Shown: positions 53,581-64,000 of the stretch, in pieces
How positions within the stretch are numbered: position 1 is the first letter of the stretch
Layout: every line of letters starts with the position of its first letter
Assembly (NCBI GenBank): GCA_007570785.1
Contig: ML662465.1
Location: 5,157,902-5,221,901 of the forward strand
Length of the DNA: 64,000 nt
Source of the DNA: Antilocapra americana
Taxonomy: Eukaryota; Chordata; Mammalia; Artiodactyla; Antilocapridae
Direction of reading: 5' to 3'
Notes under the pieces: generated by a model
Database searches by the model: none
The model's input: the letters and a program-made list of their open reading frames with translations, nothing else
Told to the model about the DNA's origin: nothing
Translations under genes and position numbers: made by a program

Positions 53581-54480
53581 GTGATAGAACATCACGACTC
53601 CCTGTCAGGGGAGCATGCTTTCCTGCCTTGTGGACCTCAGGCTGGAGGGTGGCTTGCTTTGCCAATGGTATCCAGGTAAACAAGTCCTATGGCAGGTCCA
53701 CAGAGAAACTTAGCCGTGTTTCCTGCAGCTCTTTTGCTTTCCTTCTGCCATGAGGCATGCCCCTGAGGGGGGCTGCTCCTTCATGAAGCCATGTGGAGCT
53801 GAGGAGGGCTGACCCACAGCTAACAACATACAGGGTAAATCAACATTAGGAGTTTTCCATTATCGCAGCCACATTTAGAGTAATACGCTACACAACTGTT
53901 ATTTCTTTCTTTTCATCACTATTGGGAAAGCCCATGTCTCATGATAAAGTCTGAAAATGCCAGACATTCACTTTTCTAGCCTGTCTTACAACTAGAGGTG
54001 TTCTTATTTTGACCAATGACAACTAAAAGACAATCTATGAGGGGGATATACATTTGGAAAAAAATTTCCTCAATGATCAAAATAGACATGAAAGAAGTTA
54101 ACTTTAGCTGCCCTAGCCATCCACCTGTTCTAGACATTATTCCTGTGATGGTGGGATGGTTAGAGCCGCAGTAGCCATTATGTAAATGGAATCAACAAAG
54201 TTGAGAATTAGAAGTCAATATACTGAGGAATTGCAGGGTAAAACAAATTCAGAGCTTTAATAAAATTGTTGAGCCACTCAACAACTTTAGAACTGTCTAC
54301 CACCAAAAACATTTTATAATGTGAGGCAGTTGTCTCAACTGTTAAAGCCACGGTTAGTTGGAAATTCTATTTTTTGTAACCAAAAAAAAAAACCCCTAAC
54401 TAGTAAATAGTTATCTGTTGATTGCATGCAGCCCTTTTCTTCCCACAGCAGCATTCTGATTTTCTTTCAAGGAATCAGTA
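53581..54480. other. No gene seen
   Basis: A short perfect palindrome-like TCTATCATGTGATAGA lies at about 53573-53588. Otherwise unassigned, no coding support. Confidence 0.4.
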
Positions 54481-54482
54481 CC

Positions 54483-54512
54483 GCCCCCCCCCCACACACA
54501 CACACACAATGC
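54483..54512. repeat. (C)n/(CA)n simple repeat
   Basis: A C-run directly followed by about eight CA units. Confidence 0.85.
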
Positions 54513-54895
54513 TCTGTATTTTGGTACAAGTGGGATTGCAATCTCCAGCTCCTGGGATGAGCACGTGACCAGTCTGGCCAATCAGAGTTTTACATCTACC
54601 TGGTTATAGCGAGGTTTCCTTCTTTAAGCTGAGGTTCACTTCTGGGTCTTTTGGCAGCACTATTGGGAAAGAGAGGTTCTCTTTTCATTGAGATTGCTGC
54701 TGGGGAACAAAACCAACACAGAAGAAAGCAGAGTGGAGAGTGAAAAGACAAATTTCTGATGATTTCATTGAGCCTTTGGGACCCTTTGCCAGGTCTCCCT
54801 TTGGACTCTCAGTTATAGGAAACAATAAACTCCTATTCTTTCGTAAGCTGGTTACAACAGAAAGATTCCTGACTGATACAGACGGAGTCCTGGTT
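54513..54895 (+). mobile_element. Ancient mammalian repeat (family not named)
   Basis: CCTGGGATGAGCACGTGACC, GGCCAATCAGAG and GGAAACAATAAACTCCTATTCTTTCGTAAGC, ending GATTCCTGACTGATACAGA. Confidence 0.55.
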
Positions 54896-54984
54896 TACAG
54901 GTGGAGTTAAAGAGCCTCAGCTGAAGTAAAGCAGAGGTGGGGGTGGGGGTGAACTAGGGGAAGGACAAAACATAATCACTCTAC

Positions 54985-55155
54985 CAAGTACTGCTTTTAT
55001 CTACCTCTTTTATAGATATTAGAGGCTGAGGCATTAAAGGGTAAAGTTCCTTACCCAAGGTTGTTCAGTAGGTAATCAAAAGGATCCAGATTCAATCTCA
55101 GGCTTAATAGAACTCCATAACTCAAGTTATTTTTACTGAACCACACTGATTCTCA
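54985..55155 (-). mobile_element. MIR SINE
   Basis: TTTTATAGATATTAGAGGCTGAGGCATTAAAGGGTAAAGTTCCTTACCCAAGG is reverse MIR, followed by a diverged 5' part. Confidence 0.8.
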
Positions 55156-56672
55156 GGTTAGCTGTATAACCAAGAATCAAGTCTATATTTTGCTGTGTAA
55201 ACATCAAAAGAGTTTTACTGGTGTTGGCTGGGTGGGGCAAAGGACAACCCAGAGTTTCCTTCTATTGTATTTGAGAGTTAAGTTCAGAATTCTTAATTAC
55301 TTTCCTGATTAGCCATAATTAGCTTTACACAACATTGCTACTTAAGTGCCACTCCCCAAGGCTCCTACACATGCTGTCTCAGGTTCAGTCACCTTGGCAA
55401 GGAAAGGGGATTTTGGAATTTCCATCTTATTTTTAGGATATGTAGATGAGTTTTTCCAGAAAATTCCAGATCAGCAAAAGCCCTTCCCAGCATCTCTGGT
55501 GGAACAGGTGAGGGTCAGCTTCAGAGCCTGTCCCATACTTCTCTGAGGAGCCCCTCCCAAGGGAGAATCCCAAGCACCAGGCCCCCAGCTGCTCCCTTGA
55601 GAACCCCGTTGTCTGAGTCCAGCAGGCGGCCAGGTTCACAGGCCCTGTTGCCAAGCTCACAGCCTTACCAGGTCTGGATGCAGATGTCTGCCAAGAGGGA
55701 CTGCTGCTCTTGGCATTTCCAGCTCTGTAACAATTCATCTGTCATAAACGCCCTGCTGCTTGTTGTGGACCTGACCTGGTGAGTGGACTCACCAAGTGGC
55801 CAACCTCTACCAAACCCAAGCTGACCAATGGCCCATCTGAGGAGCCGGATGCCCAACCCACCAGTGGCTGCCTCCAAAATGGTATCTGGACCCAGGACTG
55901 CTGCCTCCCAGTTCCCCCAAGCCAGTGGATCCCAACATGTTAGGAAAGGCATTGCTCATGTACCCAAGATGATTTTCAGAGATGACCCTACAGCTTTAAA
56001 TAAACCCAGTCACTCAGTGACAAGATGGTTCTCTTACTCCATCCTTCAGATCATCACAGAGGAGTTGTGTTTCAGGCAGGTTTGTCTTTTACAACTCTTT
56101 AATGCTTGCTAATCTCCCTTTTTGACATTATTTTTTGGTTCCTTTGTATGTATTGTGTTTGTATAGTTATTTTGTTTATGGCACTTTATAATTTACAAGA
56201 GTAATATTCAGTTTCCTTTATAAGCTCAAACACATAAATTTTTTAACAAGTCGATTCATTGGCAAATAATAAGTGAATAATGGCACAGCGCGCAGAGACT
56301 GTATGGCAACAGTGCCAAGGGTGGCAAACAAATCACTGACATTTGGCAGCTGCTGCTCAGAGCACAGGGCTCCCTGCCCATGTCATAAGGCATGCCCCTC
56401 CCCATGGAACAGATCCACAAGCTACTCTGTCAGAGTCGATATCCAGAGGGTGAGGTTCAACCAGTTTATACCACGGCAGCCAGACGGACACCCCACCCTC
56501 CTGCCTGACAAAGGTCTCCAACCTCCTGAGCTCAGCAAGATACAGGGGATTTCAGGCTGAAAAAATGTGGGGGCAGTTGGCTCCTCCCCCCCACCAGAAC
56601 AGCAAGTAGAGTCTGGGGGAATCCCCCAGGCCTTCCAGGGACCCTTATTGGTCAGGAGCACTAGTCACTGGC
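55156..56672. other. No gene seen
   Basis: Several open frames on both strands (about 60-100 codons) overlap one another near 55350-56660. They carry no recognisable family, so I treat them as chance. I see no RNA gene or clear repeat. Confidence 0.4.
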
Positions 56673-56673
56673 G

Positions 56674-56880
56674 GGCTTCCCAGGTGGTTCAGTGGTAAAG
56701 AATCCACCTGCAATGCAGGAGACACAAGTTCTATCCTTGAGTCAGGAATATCCCTTAGAGGAGGAAATGGCAACCCACTCTAGTATTCTTGCCTGAAAAA
56801 TCCCATTGACAGAGGAGCCTGGTGGGCTACAGTCCACGGGGTCACAAAGAATCAGACACAACTTGGCTATTAAACAACTA
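56674..56880 (+). mobile_element. Bov-tA SINE
   Basis: GGGCTTCCCAGGTGGTTCAGTGG head through GGGTCACAAAGAATCAGACAC end. Confidence 0.93.
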
Positions 56881-57850
56881 GTCACTGACTCAGAGCAGGT
56901 GTGGAACCAGAACTTATGGGCCAGCATTTCTAAAAGTTCAATCTTTGGACCTCCAATATCAGAATCACGTATTAAAAATACAGATTTCTCTAGAGACTCA
57001 GGAGCTCTCAAATGGGGTCGAAGGGTCTAAATTTTTACATCAGATGATAGTTACTGCCAGGAAAATTTGAGAAACATTGTAATGGGGGAAAGACCAACTA
57101 TAAAGGGTGATTCCCACCCACCCAGCCACGCCCTCCCTCTCCTCTCCTTCTCTCTATGCCCAAATCTTCCCCCACAGTGCCTGGAAAACATAGCTCCTCA
57201 GTGAGATTTATACCCTCCCCCCCACAGCCTTCCATTGGAGCCAAAAAACAAGCAAACATCTCTCAATCAAAAAGTCTTTGTTTAAGCAGAAGTCCTCGGA
57301 CAAAAGCTCAAAATTTCATCAGAAATCAAACATCCTCTTTGCCCGCTCCCTCAGCTGTGAAACTCGTCTGTCAGAATCACATAAGCAAAATGCGAAAGTC
57401 TGAGTGGGGTCAGTGTACCACCTCAGGTAATTCCACATCCCTAGAGCCCTAAAGGTGCATAGTCTTGGCCTGACCTCAAGCTCCCTGGACTCAGAAAACA
57501 CCAGGAGTTGCGCAGACACCTAACCGGGGGCTCCTTCTGAGTGTCCCATGAGCACCAGCACCACCAGAGGACCATGAGCTTGTGTTCTGGAAGGTCCGGC
57601 ACATGTCAGGCTGAGTTTCTCCAGAGCGCCCTGAGGCAAGGTTTAGAGAGCAAGGTGTCTGCTTGTGAGGTGATCCAGGAAACAGTGTCAGAGGAGAGAG
57701 AGACAGGACAAAATGAGCCAAACAGGGTGCCATAGGAGCGGGCTAATACTGTGGGCACCTGGGCTCAAACCTGCTGGAGAGTCTGAGAGAGAAGAGAACA
57801 TGTCCCTGTTGTCCCACCTGAAAGGTGAGGAAGCAGGTATCTAGCTTCCA
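56881..57850. other. No gene seen
   Basis: Mixed sequence with short chance frames; no supported feature. Confidence 0.4.
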
Positions 57851-57852
57851 TT

Positions 57853-58062
57853 TCCGGGTGGTGCAGTGGTAAAAAAAAATTCACCTGCCAATGCAGGAGA
57901 CACAAGAGACGGGGGTTCGATCCCTGGGTCAGGAAGATCCCCTGGAGAAGGAAATGGCAACCCACTTCAGTATTCTTGCTGGAAAATCCCATGGAGAGAG
58001 GAGCCTGGAGGGATACAGTCCATGGGGTCGCAAAGAGTCGGACCTGATTGACCCCACTTCAG
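57853..58062 (+). mobile_element. Bov-tA SINE
   Basis: Starts in the head (GGTGGTGCAGTGG), has the GGTTCGATCCC B-box near 57915 and runs to GCAAAGAGTCGGACCTGA. Confidence 0.92.
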
Positions 58063-58214
58063 TCAGTCAGTCCATCTCTCATTGGTTGAGAGCTGCCCCC
58101 ACAGTCATTGACTCCCTAGCACTTAAGCCAGCCCCTCTCACAGAGGCTGAGCACATGCCTACAGCAGGCAAAGCCCCCGGGACAGACTGTCACCCATGCT
58201 TGTAGGAAGCAGCC

Positions 58215-58415
58215 ATTGGGGTTGCTCAAAAAATAAAAACTAGAACTAACATATGATCCAGCAATCCCACTTCTGAGCACATATCCAAAGGAAACGTAAT
58301 GGCTATCTTGAAAAGACATCTGTACTCCATGTTTTGCTTTGTTTTTTTGCAGCATTATTCACAATAATCAATCCAAATGTCCATCAACAGATGAATAGAT
58401 AAAAATGCGGTATAG
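58215..58415 (+). mobile_element. Old L1 ORF2 end
   Basis: ATATGATCCAGCAATCCCAC, CACAATAATCAATCCAAATGTCCATCAACAGATGAATAG: conserved L1 ORF2 C-terminal text. Confidence 0.85.
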
Positions 58416-59059
58416 GAGGTTGAGTTATGAACACCACCATTTTGCACCAGGAATCCTGTTGGGAAGGTCTGGCGCTAGGCCACGTGCTGTCCTGCAAGCC
58501 AGTGAACTAGACTTAGCACAGAGGAAACAAGGTCAGACTTTACTTTTTTATCACCCAGGTTCTAGTTTTATTCCCTGGGAATTCTGTGTGGGCTTTGCTG
58601 GTGACAAATCCCTCCTCTGCCTTGTGCCTTGGCCCTCCCTGTATGGATTTGAGGGGACACTGAGGGCCTGGGTCCTTTTTGGACCTGAGCATCCTGCTGA
58701 GCAGGGATGGCCTGTTAGGCTGAGTGGAGTAGAGGAACTTCTCTTTAGGTCTGTGTGGTTGCCCCCAGGCCTCAGTCCTGACTGTTCTCATCCCCAAACA
58801 GGCGATCCCCATTTGTCCAGCCTTTGGGAGTCAAAGGACCCCAAACAATTTAAGATCCATGGCCCAAATATTAGCAAAAGAATAGTGCTCACATGTCAGA
58901 TTTTTCCTGAAAATGCAGATCTCTAGGCCTTTGGCCCTGGCCCAAGTGTGGCCTGAGTCTCCCTTGCCACACTTCAGTTGTTTCTCAGAAGAGAAGCTTC
59001 AGGTCAGACAGAGGGTCACACGAGCGGTCCAGGGGGTCTGGTCCATTTCCCCAGGTCAT

Positions 59060-59525
59060 TTCTCCAGAGACTGGGGGAGAATATTAGGTCCTATTGGATA
59101 GTGGAGTGGCCAGCATGGTGTACCAATTAGGGAAAATGGATGTACATCTTCAGTGGCTTCACTGATTGCCCCTAGGTCCTGTAGCATCCAGTATTCCCCA
59201 CTGGGTTTCTTTAGGAGGAGGATGAGGTATTACAGGCCGATTGGCCTGATCGAATAAGGCCCTGGTCATTTAGGCTCTGTGTCACAGGGGAAGGCTGGCA
59301 GAGAGGGTACTGTTTTCTCTTGGGCCGTGTATGTCTGGATTTTAGATAGATCATCACAGGACTCGCTCTTGTAGCTGGTCCTACCTGTCCCTGGGCCCAG
59401 ACCTCAGGATTTACTCTAGGGATATGGACTTGCTCTGTTTAGGGAGGTTTGTCCTCAGTTACTAATATTATCATCTTCTGCCCCTTTGTCTAAGGGGACA
59501 TCAGTCTCCAGTTTGTCTCCCATTA
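59060..59525 (-). pseudogene. Retroviral reverse transcriptase, N-terminal part
   Basis: On the minus strand the RT entry region reads NPEVWAQGQVG, then after stops LLLKKPSGEYWMLQDL near 59150-59215 and EDVHPFS. These are the fingers of gammaretrovirus-like RT. The catalytic palm is not found. At least three in-frame stops. Confidence 0.85.
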
Positions 59526-59735
59526 GGTGGAGTATGAAGTGTGAAAGTCACTCAATCATATCCAACTCTTTGCAATCCCATGGACTGACTATACAATCCA
59601 TGGAATTCTCCAAGCAAGAATACTGGAGTGGGTAGCCATTCCCTTCTCCAGGGGATCTTCCCAACCCAGGAATTGAACTGGGGTCTCCCACATTGCGGGC
59701 CGATTCTTTACCAGCTGAGCCACCAGGGAAGAGTA
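59526..59735 (-). mobile_element. Bov-tA SINE
   Basis: Reverse SINE from GTGTGAAAGTCACTCAATC to GAGCCACCAGGGAAG, lying between protease and RT of the provirus. Confidence 0.92.
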
Positions 59736-59737
59736 AT

Positions 59738-59965
59738 CCCTTTCCCAGGTGGCGCTAGAGGTAAAGAACCTACTTCCAGTTCTCAATAGGAGACATAAGA
59801 GACCATGGGTTTGATCCCTGGGTCAGGAAGACCCCTGGAGGAGGGCATGGTAACCCATTTCAGTATTCTTGCCTAAAGAATGCCATGGACAGAGGAGCCT
59901 GGCAGGCTACTGTTCATAGGGTCACAAAAAGTCAGACATGACTGAAGCAACTTAGCACATACGCT
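59738..59965 (+). mobile_element. Bov-tA SINE
   Basis: Forward SINE (CCCAGGTGGCGCTAGAGG to GACTGAAGCAACTTAGCAC) placed head to head with the previous one, so the pair is an inverted repeat. Confidence 0.92.
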
Positions 59966-60480
59966 ACCCCCAATTTATGTAAGATACCTCTTCCTAGCAG
60001 GAGTAGAGGGCATTCGGGGATGAGCCAGAAGGAATGGGTACATCTGTGTCCATACAGTTCATACTCTAGTAGCTCTGTGAATGTCCTTTCTTAGGCTTTC
60101 CCTGATAGCCCCATAATTTTACAATTTTTTATGACCAAGTTTGCCTGATCCGGTTTTTGTTGTTTAGCCACTAAGTCCTGACCCCACAGACTGTAGCCGG
60201 CCATGGAATTTTCCAGGCAAGAATACTGGAGTGGGTCACCATTTCCTTCTCCAGAGAATCTTCCTGACCCAGGGATCAAACCCGCGTCTCCTGCATTGCA
60301 GGCGGATTCGCTACCACTGAGCCACCTGGGGAGCAATCCAGCATTCAGAACCAAGTAAGTGGCACTGGTATCCACTAAGAATTCAGCAGTCTTTGCCCTT
60401 ATATCCAGAGTCAGCCAGGGGTCCTTGAGGGTCAGTTGGAGTGCCAGCTTAGGACCCTCCTGACCCCAACATTCTTCATC
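59966..60480 (-). pseudogene. Retroviral protease, split by a SINE
   Basis: The N-terminal part carries FLVDTSATYLVLN: the aspartyl protease active site is DTS at 60364-60372, where DTG is usual. The C-terminal part resumes after the SINE with NCKIMGLSGKA and, after a stop, the PECPLLLLGRG box (about 59989-60024). That box is the conserved LLGRD-like end of retroviral protease. Dead by SINE insertion and stops. Confidence 0.88.
60135..60336 (-). mobile_element. Bov-tA SINE inside the protease
   Basis: Reverse SINE from TTGTTTAGCCACTAAGTCC to the mirrored GAGCCACCTGGGGAGC. The flanking protease halves are collinear across it. Confidence 0.92.
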
Positions 60481-60850
60481 TTTTTGAACCATTTGCTGTC
60501 AAGAATAGTAGCTGAGATTTGCCATTTCCATCCCTTTTGAGGGGTGTCACATTCTCTTTTCCGGGTCCCTCTTGTGTACATTTGGCACACTGATTAGGAC
60601 TTAGCTTCCTTGGCTTGCTGTCCCTCATTGGGGACCAGAGGTCACTCACCAGAGTCAGGAGTCTCTGTGGGTGGTTTGTCCAGGTTTCCGTGCTGACTCG
60701 TTGATGTTGGAGGGCAAGAGCCAGTGGCTGGCCTTGCCCCCAGGCCTTTTTATCCTCTGCCTTTTGAGAGCAGCTCACAGGTCTCCCCACCTCACTTCCA
60801 GAAGAAATCAGGTCACTGGTCTTATGCCCACCTTGGGATCCTTTCATGCT
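60481..60850 (-). pseudogene. Retroviral gag 3' end with degenerate zinc knuckle
   Basis: One open minus-strand frame. At 60548-60589 the reading C-AK-C-TQEG-P-GKEN-V matches the C-x2-C-x4-H-x4-C nucleocapsid knuckle with the His and last Cys replaced (Pro, Val). It lies directly upstream of protease, as expected. Confidence 0.7.
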
Positions 60851-61480
60851 CAGGTGTCTTTAGAACTTGGACTGAGCATCCTCATTCTATTTTTTCATAA
60901 GTACGCATGATCTGGGTTTTTTCTTGGTCTCACCTCTTGGTTCACAGAGCTGCCCACTCTCCTTCACTAACCTGGAAGTGATGATGGAGAATGCTACTGT
61001 TGGCCCCTGGAGGTCGGCAAGGACAGCAGGAAGCTCTGGTGCGGTCATGACAGCGTGTACAGAGGTCGAGAGAACAGACTGCTGGCCGGACAGCAGGCAG
61101 GGCTGCTGAGTTCCCTCTCGTCCACAGATCCCCATTGTCCCCAGGCGTCCAGCAGCATGGGAGATCAGCCAGAGACAGCAGACAGACATGCATGAGTTTC
61201 AGTCTCTGATCCCCAGAGATGCCACAGTGTGAGGGACCCGCTCAAGGGGGCACAGTCCAGGTGACTATGGGGGCTATGCTGGGTGCACACCACACCTGGG
61301 TATCCGGTTGCTGGGCAGAGTGGTTCTGAGTTCATCCAGAGGCCACCACCATTCTACCCCATCAGAGTGTACTCAGAGATTAGAGTCAGTCATCCTAACT
61401 CAAACCTCGCAAAGCCACCAGTCCTCCTATGAGAGCAATCCGGAGCCTAGGAGATCGGTGCTGGCCAAAAAGCCATGATC
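60851..61480 (-). pseudogene. Retroviral gag upstream part (tentative)
   Basis: By position should be matrix/capsid. Frames are broken and I could not name a motif. Confidence 0.35.
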
Positions 61481-61605
61481 TGCCCTATCTGGGTCACCAA
61501 AACTCGTTACCAATGCTTTTGAGTCAGTCCTCACAGTCTTCCTGCCCTGTGTTGTTCGAGCCAATAAAATGAGACCAAGTTTGGTTCAGAAGCGAAAAAA
61601 AATGT
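61480..61605 (-). other. Probable provirus leader and LTR edge
   Basis: On the minus strand a GTTTTGGTGACCCAGATAGGGC phrase looks like the primer-site neighbourhood just inside a 5' LTR, and the text above it (CCAATAAAATGAGACC on plus) recalls the edge of LTR remnant E. The LTR itself is lost to the BovB/SINE junction at 61610. Confidence 0.35.
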
Positions 61606-61609
61606 GGTA

Positions 61610-61682
61610 TGTTGTTGCTGTTGTTTAGTCGCTAAGTCATGTCCAACTCTTTGAAACCCTATAGATTGTAGCCCGCCAGGAA
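61610..61682 (-). mobile_element. BovB or Bov SINE terminus scrap
   Basis: TTGTTGCTGTTGTTTAGTCGC...CGCCAGG reads as a reversed BovB/SINE end. It abuts a forward BovB piece. Confidence 0.8.
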
Positions 61683-62185
61683 AGCTGTGACAAACCTAGA
61701 CAAAGTATTAAAGTAGAGATATCACTTTGTCAACAAAGGTCCATATAGTCAAAGCTATGGTTTTTCCAGCAATCATGAACGGATGTGAGAGGTGAACCAT
61801 AAAGAAGGATTAGTGTCGAAGAACTGATTCTTTCAAACTGCAGTGATGAAGGAGACTCTTGAGATTCCCTTGAATAGCAAGATTCAACCTTTGAATCCTA
61901 AAGGAAATCAACCTTGAATACTCATTGGAAGGACTAATGCTGAAGCTCCAATACTTTGGCCACCTGATATGAATAGCCAACTCAATGGGAGAGACCCTGA
62001 TGCTGGGAAAGACTGAAGGCAAAAGGAGAAGGGGGCAGCAGCGGATGAGATGGTTAGAGAGCATCACCAACTCAATGGACATGAATTTGAGGAAACCTCG
62101 GGAGATAGTGACAGATAGGAACTCTCTGCAGTCAGCGAGTTGCACCCAGAGAGTCGGACAACTTAATGACTGAACAACAATCCAA
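61683..62185 (+). mobile_element. BovB (RTE) 3' fragment
   Basis: About 0.5 kb: GACAAACCTAGACAAAGTATTAAAG to CAACTTAATGACTGAACAACAA, covering the C-terminal region and terminus. Highly diverged. Confidence 0.92.
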
Positions 62186-62490
62186 GCTGAGTAATTTTCA
62201 GAGATCTGCCATACGATGTAGCACCTACAGTAAACAATAATATTGTGCACTAAAACATGTGTTAAGCAGGTAGGTCTCATAGTAAATGTTTTTAGTACAC
62301 ATTACACTCATTAAAAAAAACAAAGAACACAAGGAAATTTTTGGAGATGATGTATATGTTTATTACCTTGAACATGGTAATGGTAATACAAGAGTATAAT
62401 ATGTCCAAACACCAAATTGCATACAGTAATTATATGTAGTTTTTGGTACACCAATTATACCTCAATAAAGCTGGGGAAAAGTCATTTGTA
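62186..62490 (+). mobile_element. Old L1 3' UTR end
   Basis: GATGTAGCACCTACAGTAAACAATAATATTGTGCAC, then TTTTGGAGATGATG and CACCAATTATACCTCAATAAAGCTGGGG: familiar old-L1 terminus with AATAAA. Confidence 0.85.
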
Positions 62491-63125
62491 TACACAGTAT
62501 TGGTGAATGCCAGGCAGTTGATATGCTAATAAATGTTTAACAACAGGCTCTGCTAAGCAAAAAAGCCCCGGACTGTTGTATCTGCCTGTGTCTATGATGT
62601 AAAGACTCCCAACACAGCAGTTTCAAGCTACCAAGTCTGACATCACTGAAAGCAGAGTCAGGAAGACAGAAGCACTGTTGGTTCCCATGTGCTGATACAA
62701 GACGACTCCAGCACAGGGATATACAGGGAGGGTACCCCCAGCATCTCCTATATGTACAGCCAGAGTGCTTAGTGACAGACATAGGATTTCCAGATTTTAT
62801 GGACTTTTATACTCTATTCTGTGAAATGCCAATGTTTGAACATCTTACCATGAAAAAAAAGTAAAAAAGTACTCCCCAAACCTTTTAATTATTTCATACT
62901 CTAGGAAGATGTCCTTTTTATTATCTTTATATCACCTCTTCCCCAGCTACCCATTCTAATCATACTGGCAAACACCCATGAGATCAGATAAAACCCATTT
63001 AAGAAACCAGACCTCAAGAATCCCTCCAGTTGGTCAACCCAACAGTAGTGGAGACCTCTTGTTTTGCTTGACCAATGTCTTTTCCCCTTCTGATAAGAGT
63101 CCTCCATTTTCCTTGAAGCAACCAC
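62491..63125. other. No gene seen
   Basis: Unassigned; minus-strand open frames (62537-62782, 62901-63125) have no recognisable family. Confidence 0.4.
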
Positions 63126-63129
63126 CCCT

Positions 63130-63610
63130 TAGTCTATCTTGAGTCCTCAAGCCTTACTTCTTGGCTCTAGCGGTTGGCACCTGACACAGTCCTGACCAAA
63201 TAGAGAGTTCCATTCCCCTGGAGAGGGGACAAGCCTCCAGTGGGGCTAAGGGCACTCTTTGCTTAGAATTGTTGAAAAAAGAAAACTCTCTTCCCACTGC
63301 TAGGAGGATGGAAGCCTGGAGCTGCGCGTGACCATCCTCCACCACAAGGAAAGAGCCCTCCTGAGAATGAATCCAACACAAAAGAAAGTTGAGATGAGAG
63401 ACAGAGAAAAACTGAGTCCCAATAGCATCCTTTGAGCCCTTGGATCCAGCTGTGCCTGAGACACTTCCAGACTTTCCCAGTTTTCTGAAGATACTTTCAT
63501 ACTTTTTCAATGTATGAGCCCATAAAATTCCTCTTAAACTTTGATTAAAGTTTGGGGTTTTGGTCACTTAAAACCACCAAGATTTCTGGCTGATTTATAG
63601 ATCTGAGATC
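63130..63610 (+). mobile_element. Ancient mammalian repeat (family not named)
   Basis: Ends with the CATAAAATTCCTCTTAAACTTTG... GGTTTTGGTCACTTAAAACCACC terminus shared with other old repeats listed. The overlapping minus-strand frames 63154-63567 and 63300-63500 are inside it. Confidence 0.45.
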
Positions 63611-64000
63611 AAGTAAGTTATTACACACCCTTCCAGTTTTCTCTCCTTGGCCCTAAATAGAACTCAGTGTAGACATAAGAATACAGTTCACTGGGGCTGT
63701 GCCTCCCTGAGGGTGAATCCCAAGCAGAACTGGTCCATGTAAGCTACCCAAAGGCACAATGGGAGTCACTTCAGAATCCGGATGCTCATTTTCTGTTCGA
63801 TGTTCATCTTTTCTAAGGACTGGGGAGGGGGAGATGGGTGGTAGTCAAGAGGCTTGAATTCCAAACCTCTATGCTTTCAACTTCCTTTCCCATCCCCCAG
63901 GCCCCATGATTCCCTGGGGACCCCTCTCTTTATGCCCTCCTCCTTCCAACATCATCCCCCATGTCCACCTGTCCCAGGGACTCCTGATCTCAGCTCCCCA
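63611..64000. other. No gene seen
   Basis: GC-moderate, C-rich toward the edge; nothing supported. Confidence 0.4.

Larger units (their letters stand above)
58430..61605 (-). mobile_element. Class I endogenous retrovirus remnant (gag-pro-pol), minus strand
   Basis: Decayed gammaretrovirus-like provirus. From high to low coordinates it shows a leader/LTR edge near 61480-61600, gag, a nucleocapsid-like box, protease, then the start of RT. All parts are frameshifted or stopped, and three Bov SINEs lie inside. No intact LTR or env is visible at the low end, where unassigned sequence (58430-59050) follows. Confidence 0.8.

Noticed and set aside
53573..53588. Short palindrome TCTATCATGTGATAGA as a regulatory site
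   Set aside because: A single 16-base near-palindrome is expected by chance in 64 kb and has no supporting context.
55350..56660. Cluster of 60-100 codon frames on both strands as possible small genes
   Set aside because: They overlap each other in opposite directions, have no recognisable family or codon pattern, and the composition favours chance open frames.
1..64000. CRISPR arrays, bacterial operons or phage features
   Set aside because: No spaced direct repeats; the sequence is clearly mammalian.

Overview
The window is nuclear DNA of a ruminant, most likely a bovid (cattle, sheep, goat or a relative). The evidence is its repeat content. BovB (RTE-type) LINE copies lie on both strands, and there are many SINEs of the BovB-linked Bov-tA/Bov-A2 type and of the older cetartiodactyl tRNA-Glu (CHR) type. 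Bovine-type L1 copies carry the polypurine-rich 3' UTR, and there are remnants of ruminant endogenous retroviruses. I cannot separate cattle from sheep or goat. No protein-coding host gene, rRNA or functional tRNA is supported anywhere; every long open frame is explained by a mobile element or its antisense.

Layout. 1-2.6 kb: an old LINE holding a recent 5'-truncated L1 with a perfect 16-bp target duplication. 2.8-10.1 kb: four BovB copies in alternating orientation with SINEs between. 10.3-14.6 kb: LTR remnants, then an old L1 carrying a CHR SINE, a Bov SINE and a small recent L1. 15.5-24.2 kb: several minus-strand LTR remnants, ancient LINE/SINE fossils and a plus-strand LTR. 24.3-33 kb: a decayed minus-strand class I retrovirus (gag-like, integrase-end and env-like pieces), interrupted by nested L1, BovB and SINE insertions. 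Among these is a chimeric retroposon at 29198-30669: the 3' end of a cellular mRNA fused to an L1 3' half, followed by a short 3' transduction, all flanked by one 15-bp target duplication. 33-44.5 kb: SINEs, two more BovB plus-strand copies, and a solo LTR of 1076 bp with a 6-bp target duplication inserted in a SINE. 45-55 kb: L2, MIR and old L1 fossils with younger SINEs and one recent minus-strand L1 tail. 56-62.5 kb: SINEs and a second minus-strand class I retroviral remnant with recognisable nucleocapsid, protease and reverse-transcriptase pieces, then a BovB end and an old L1 tail. 62.5-64 kb: unassigned, with one ancient repeat.

No genes work together here. The interest is in the retrotransposition record: near-identical recent L1 tails at 28-1730, 29514-30609 and 49095-49352, clean target duplications, a template-switch chimera and nested insertions that order the events in time. 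Family names are given from memory of consensus structure without a database search, so subfamily labels should be read as provisional.
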